A stretch of 64,000 bases of DNA, taken from Bradyrhizobium viridifuturi. Lineage in GTDB: Bacteria > Pseudomonadota > Alphaproteobacteria > Rhizobiales > Xanthobacteraceae. Below the pieces are notes generated by a model, which saw only the letters and a list, made by a program, of their open reading frames with translations, was not told the DNA's origin and searched no databases. The stretch lies in contig NZ_LGTB01000011.1 in NCBI RefSeq assembly GCF_001238275.1, forward strand, positions 124,001 to 188,000. The letters are read 5' to 3'. A program made the translations under genes and the position numbers. Below are positions 63,103 through 64,000 of this stretch, one piece after another. The number at the start of each line of letters is the position of its first letter. The first letter of the stretch is position 1.

Positions 63103-63854
63103 ATGCGCGCGCCTGATTGGCTGACGAAACGGCCGGTCGCCCATCGCGGCCTGCACGATGCCGCACGCGGTATCATCGAGAACATGCCGGCCGCGGCCAA
63201 TGCCGCGGTATCGGGCAACTTCGCGATCGAGTGCGACATCCAGCTCACCGCCGACGGCGAGGCCATGGTGCATCACGACGATGCGCTCGGCCGCCTCACC
63301 GAAGGTTCAGGCCTGTTGGCGAACAAGACCGCGGCCGAGCTGAAGGCTGTGAAGTTCAAGGGCACCCCCGAGCAGATGATGACGCTCGGGGAGCTCTGCG
63401 CGCTGGTCGCCGGCCGCGTGCCGCTGGTGGTCGAGGTGAAGAGCCATTTCGACGGCGACCGCAGGCTGCTGCGGCGGATGGCCGAGGTGCTGTCGTCCTA
63501 TTCCGGCCCTGTTGTCGGCATGTCCTTCGATCCCGACCAGGTGCTGGGATTGCGCGAGATCATGCCGAACCTGCCGCGCGGCATCACCGCCCAGCGCACC
63601 TATGACGACAGTTCCTGGACCAAGCTGACGCCGGCGCAGCGCGACGGCATGCTGTATCTGCGCCACGGCTTCAGGACCGAGCCGCATTTCGTCGCCTTCT
63701 GGGTCAACCAGCTCCCGGCGCCGCGCCCTGGATCGCCCGCAATGTGTTCGGCTGCCCGCTGCTGGCGTGGACCGTGCGGACGGCGGAACAGCGCGCGCGT
63801 GCGGCCCGCTATGCCGACCAGATGATCTTCGAGGGGTTTGTGCCGGGAACCTGA
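63103..63854 (+). CDS. Glycerophosphodiester phosphodiesterase family protein, frame broken by an apparent 1-base deletion
   Basis: A ~250-residue GDPD TIM-barrel enzyme hydrolysing glycerophosphodiesters to glycerol 3-phosphate. RPVAHRGLHDAARGIIENMPAA has the catalytic His-Arg and the Glu-Asn pair; FAIECDIQLTADGEAMVHHDDALGR adds Glu, Asp and the second His; VPLVVEVKSHFDG supplies another metal ligand. The C-terminus after FWVNQLPAP changes frame; one extra G near 63723 gives APWIARNVFGCPLLAWTVRT to EGFVPGT and a stop at 63852. No signal peptide. Confidence 0.88.
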
Positions 63855-63936
63855 CATGCCACCGGCAGTCTTGAACTCGTCGCTGCGACGCACGATGTTG
63901 TCGGGAGTTGGTCGTCATCGGCGATGGCGGAATGCG

Positions 63937-63983
63937 GAGCATGATCCGGAAGTGGAGCCAGCTGTTCCGGAAAGATCATGCTC
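63937..63983. repeat. Palindromic repeat GAGCATGATC ... GATCATGCTC
   Basis: Arms GAGCATGATC (63937-63946) and GATCATGCTC (63974-63983), with nested CCGGAA / TTCCGG. Same family as 14749-14770 and the right half of 51493-51595. Confidence 0.75.
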
Positions 63984-64000
63984 AAACGAGGCACCGGTCT

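Overview
The window is GC-rich alphaproteobacterial chromosome and most resembles Bradyrhizobium or a close Nitrobacteraceae relative. This rests on recognisable gene neighbourhoods (gatC-gatA-gatB interleaved with a patatin gene; pyrB-pyrC-plsY ... dprA ... topA-rnr-DUF983-NUDIX; pleD-divK-DUF3572-dinB), on the 32-residue lysine-rich peptide, and on several families of intergenic palindromic repeats. There is no phage, IS element, CRISPR array or defence island.

Layout. 1-4.5 kb: end of a soluble lytic transglycosylase gene, tRNA-Ser(GCU), and small membrane or secreted proteins. 4.5-6.3 kb: a membrane-anchored protein with 13 tandem heptads and a propeller-like C-terminus. 6.5-13.3 kb: transporter/regulator genes (EamA, two AraC, LysR-thioesterase-MFS with clear dyad operators, TSUP) and a Sel1-type protein. 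13.3-14.8 kb: repeat-rich, with the lysine-rich peptide. 14.8-20.3 kb: the minus-strand Gat amidotransferase block. 20.4-25.4 kb: two very small genes, two flavin-dependent 2-nitropropane dioxygenase-like enzymes, a divergent LysR, ruvX and an AEC transporter. 25.4-32 kb: an ABC binding protein, CPBP protease-acyl-CoA dehydrogenase, a tandem paralogue pair and a D-Ala-D-Ala dipeptidase. 32.2-37.9 kb: pyrB, a dihydroorotase-like gene, plsY, amidase, dprA. 37.9-41.3 kb: a redox cassette of two HxlR regulators with AzoR and an SDR, lying between dprA and topA. 41.5-53.2 kb: topA, rnr, DUF983, NUDIX, SGNH hydrolase, LLM monooxygenase, rpmG, amt. 53.7-57 kb: MFS, TetR, serine hydrolase. 57.1-64 kb: pleD-divK, DUF3572-dinB, two RidA proteins, EipB, and a glycerophosphodiesterase-like gene.

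Sequence quality. Ten genes carry eleven apparent one-base G or C deletions, and a twelfth is possible in the SDR gene. Affected genes include gatA, rnr (twice) and pyrC. Restoring one base gives a full-length family member each time. Sequencing or consensus error is the best explanation, so these genes are described as single loci spanning both frames.

Seven genes shorter than 60 codons were found by reading the gaps: the lysine-rich peptide, 35-, 56-, 35-, 56- and 43-residue proteins, and ribosomal protein L33. No obvious new multi-gene system is present. The best leads are the dyad operators of the LysR and HxlR modules, three phased palindromes at 13337-13400, the heptad-repeat protein, and the small membrane proteins.
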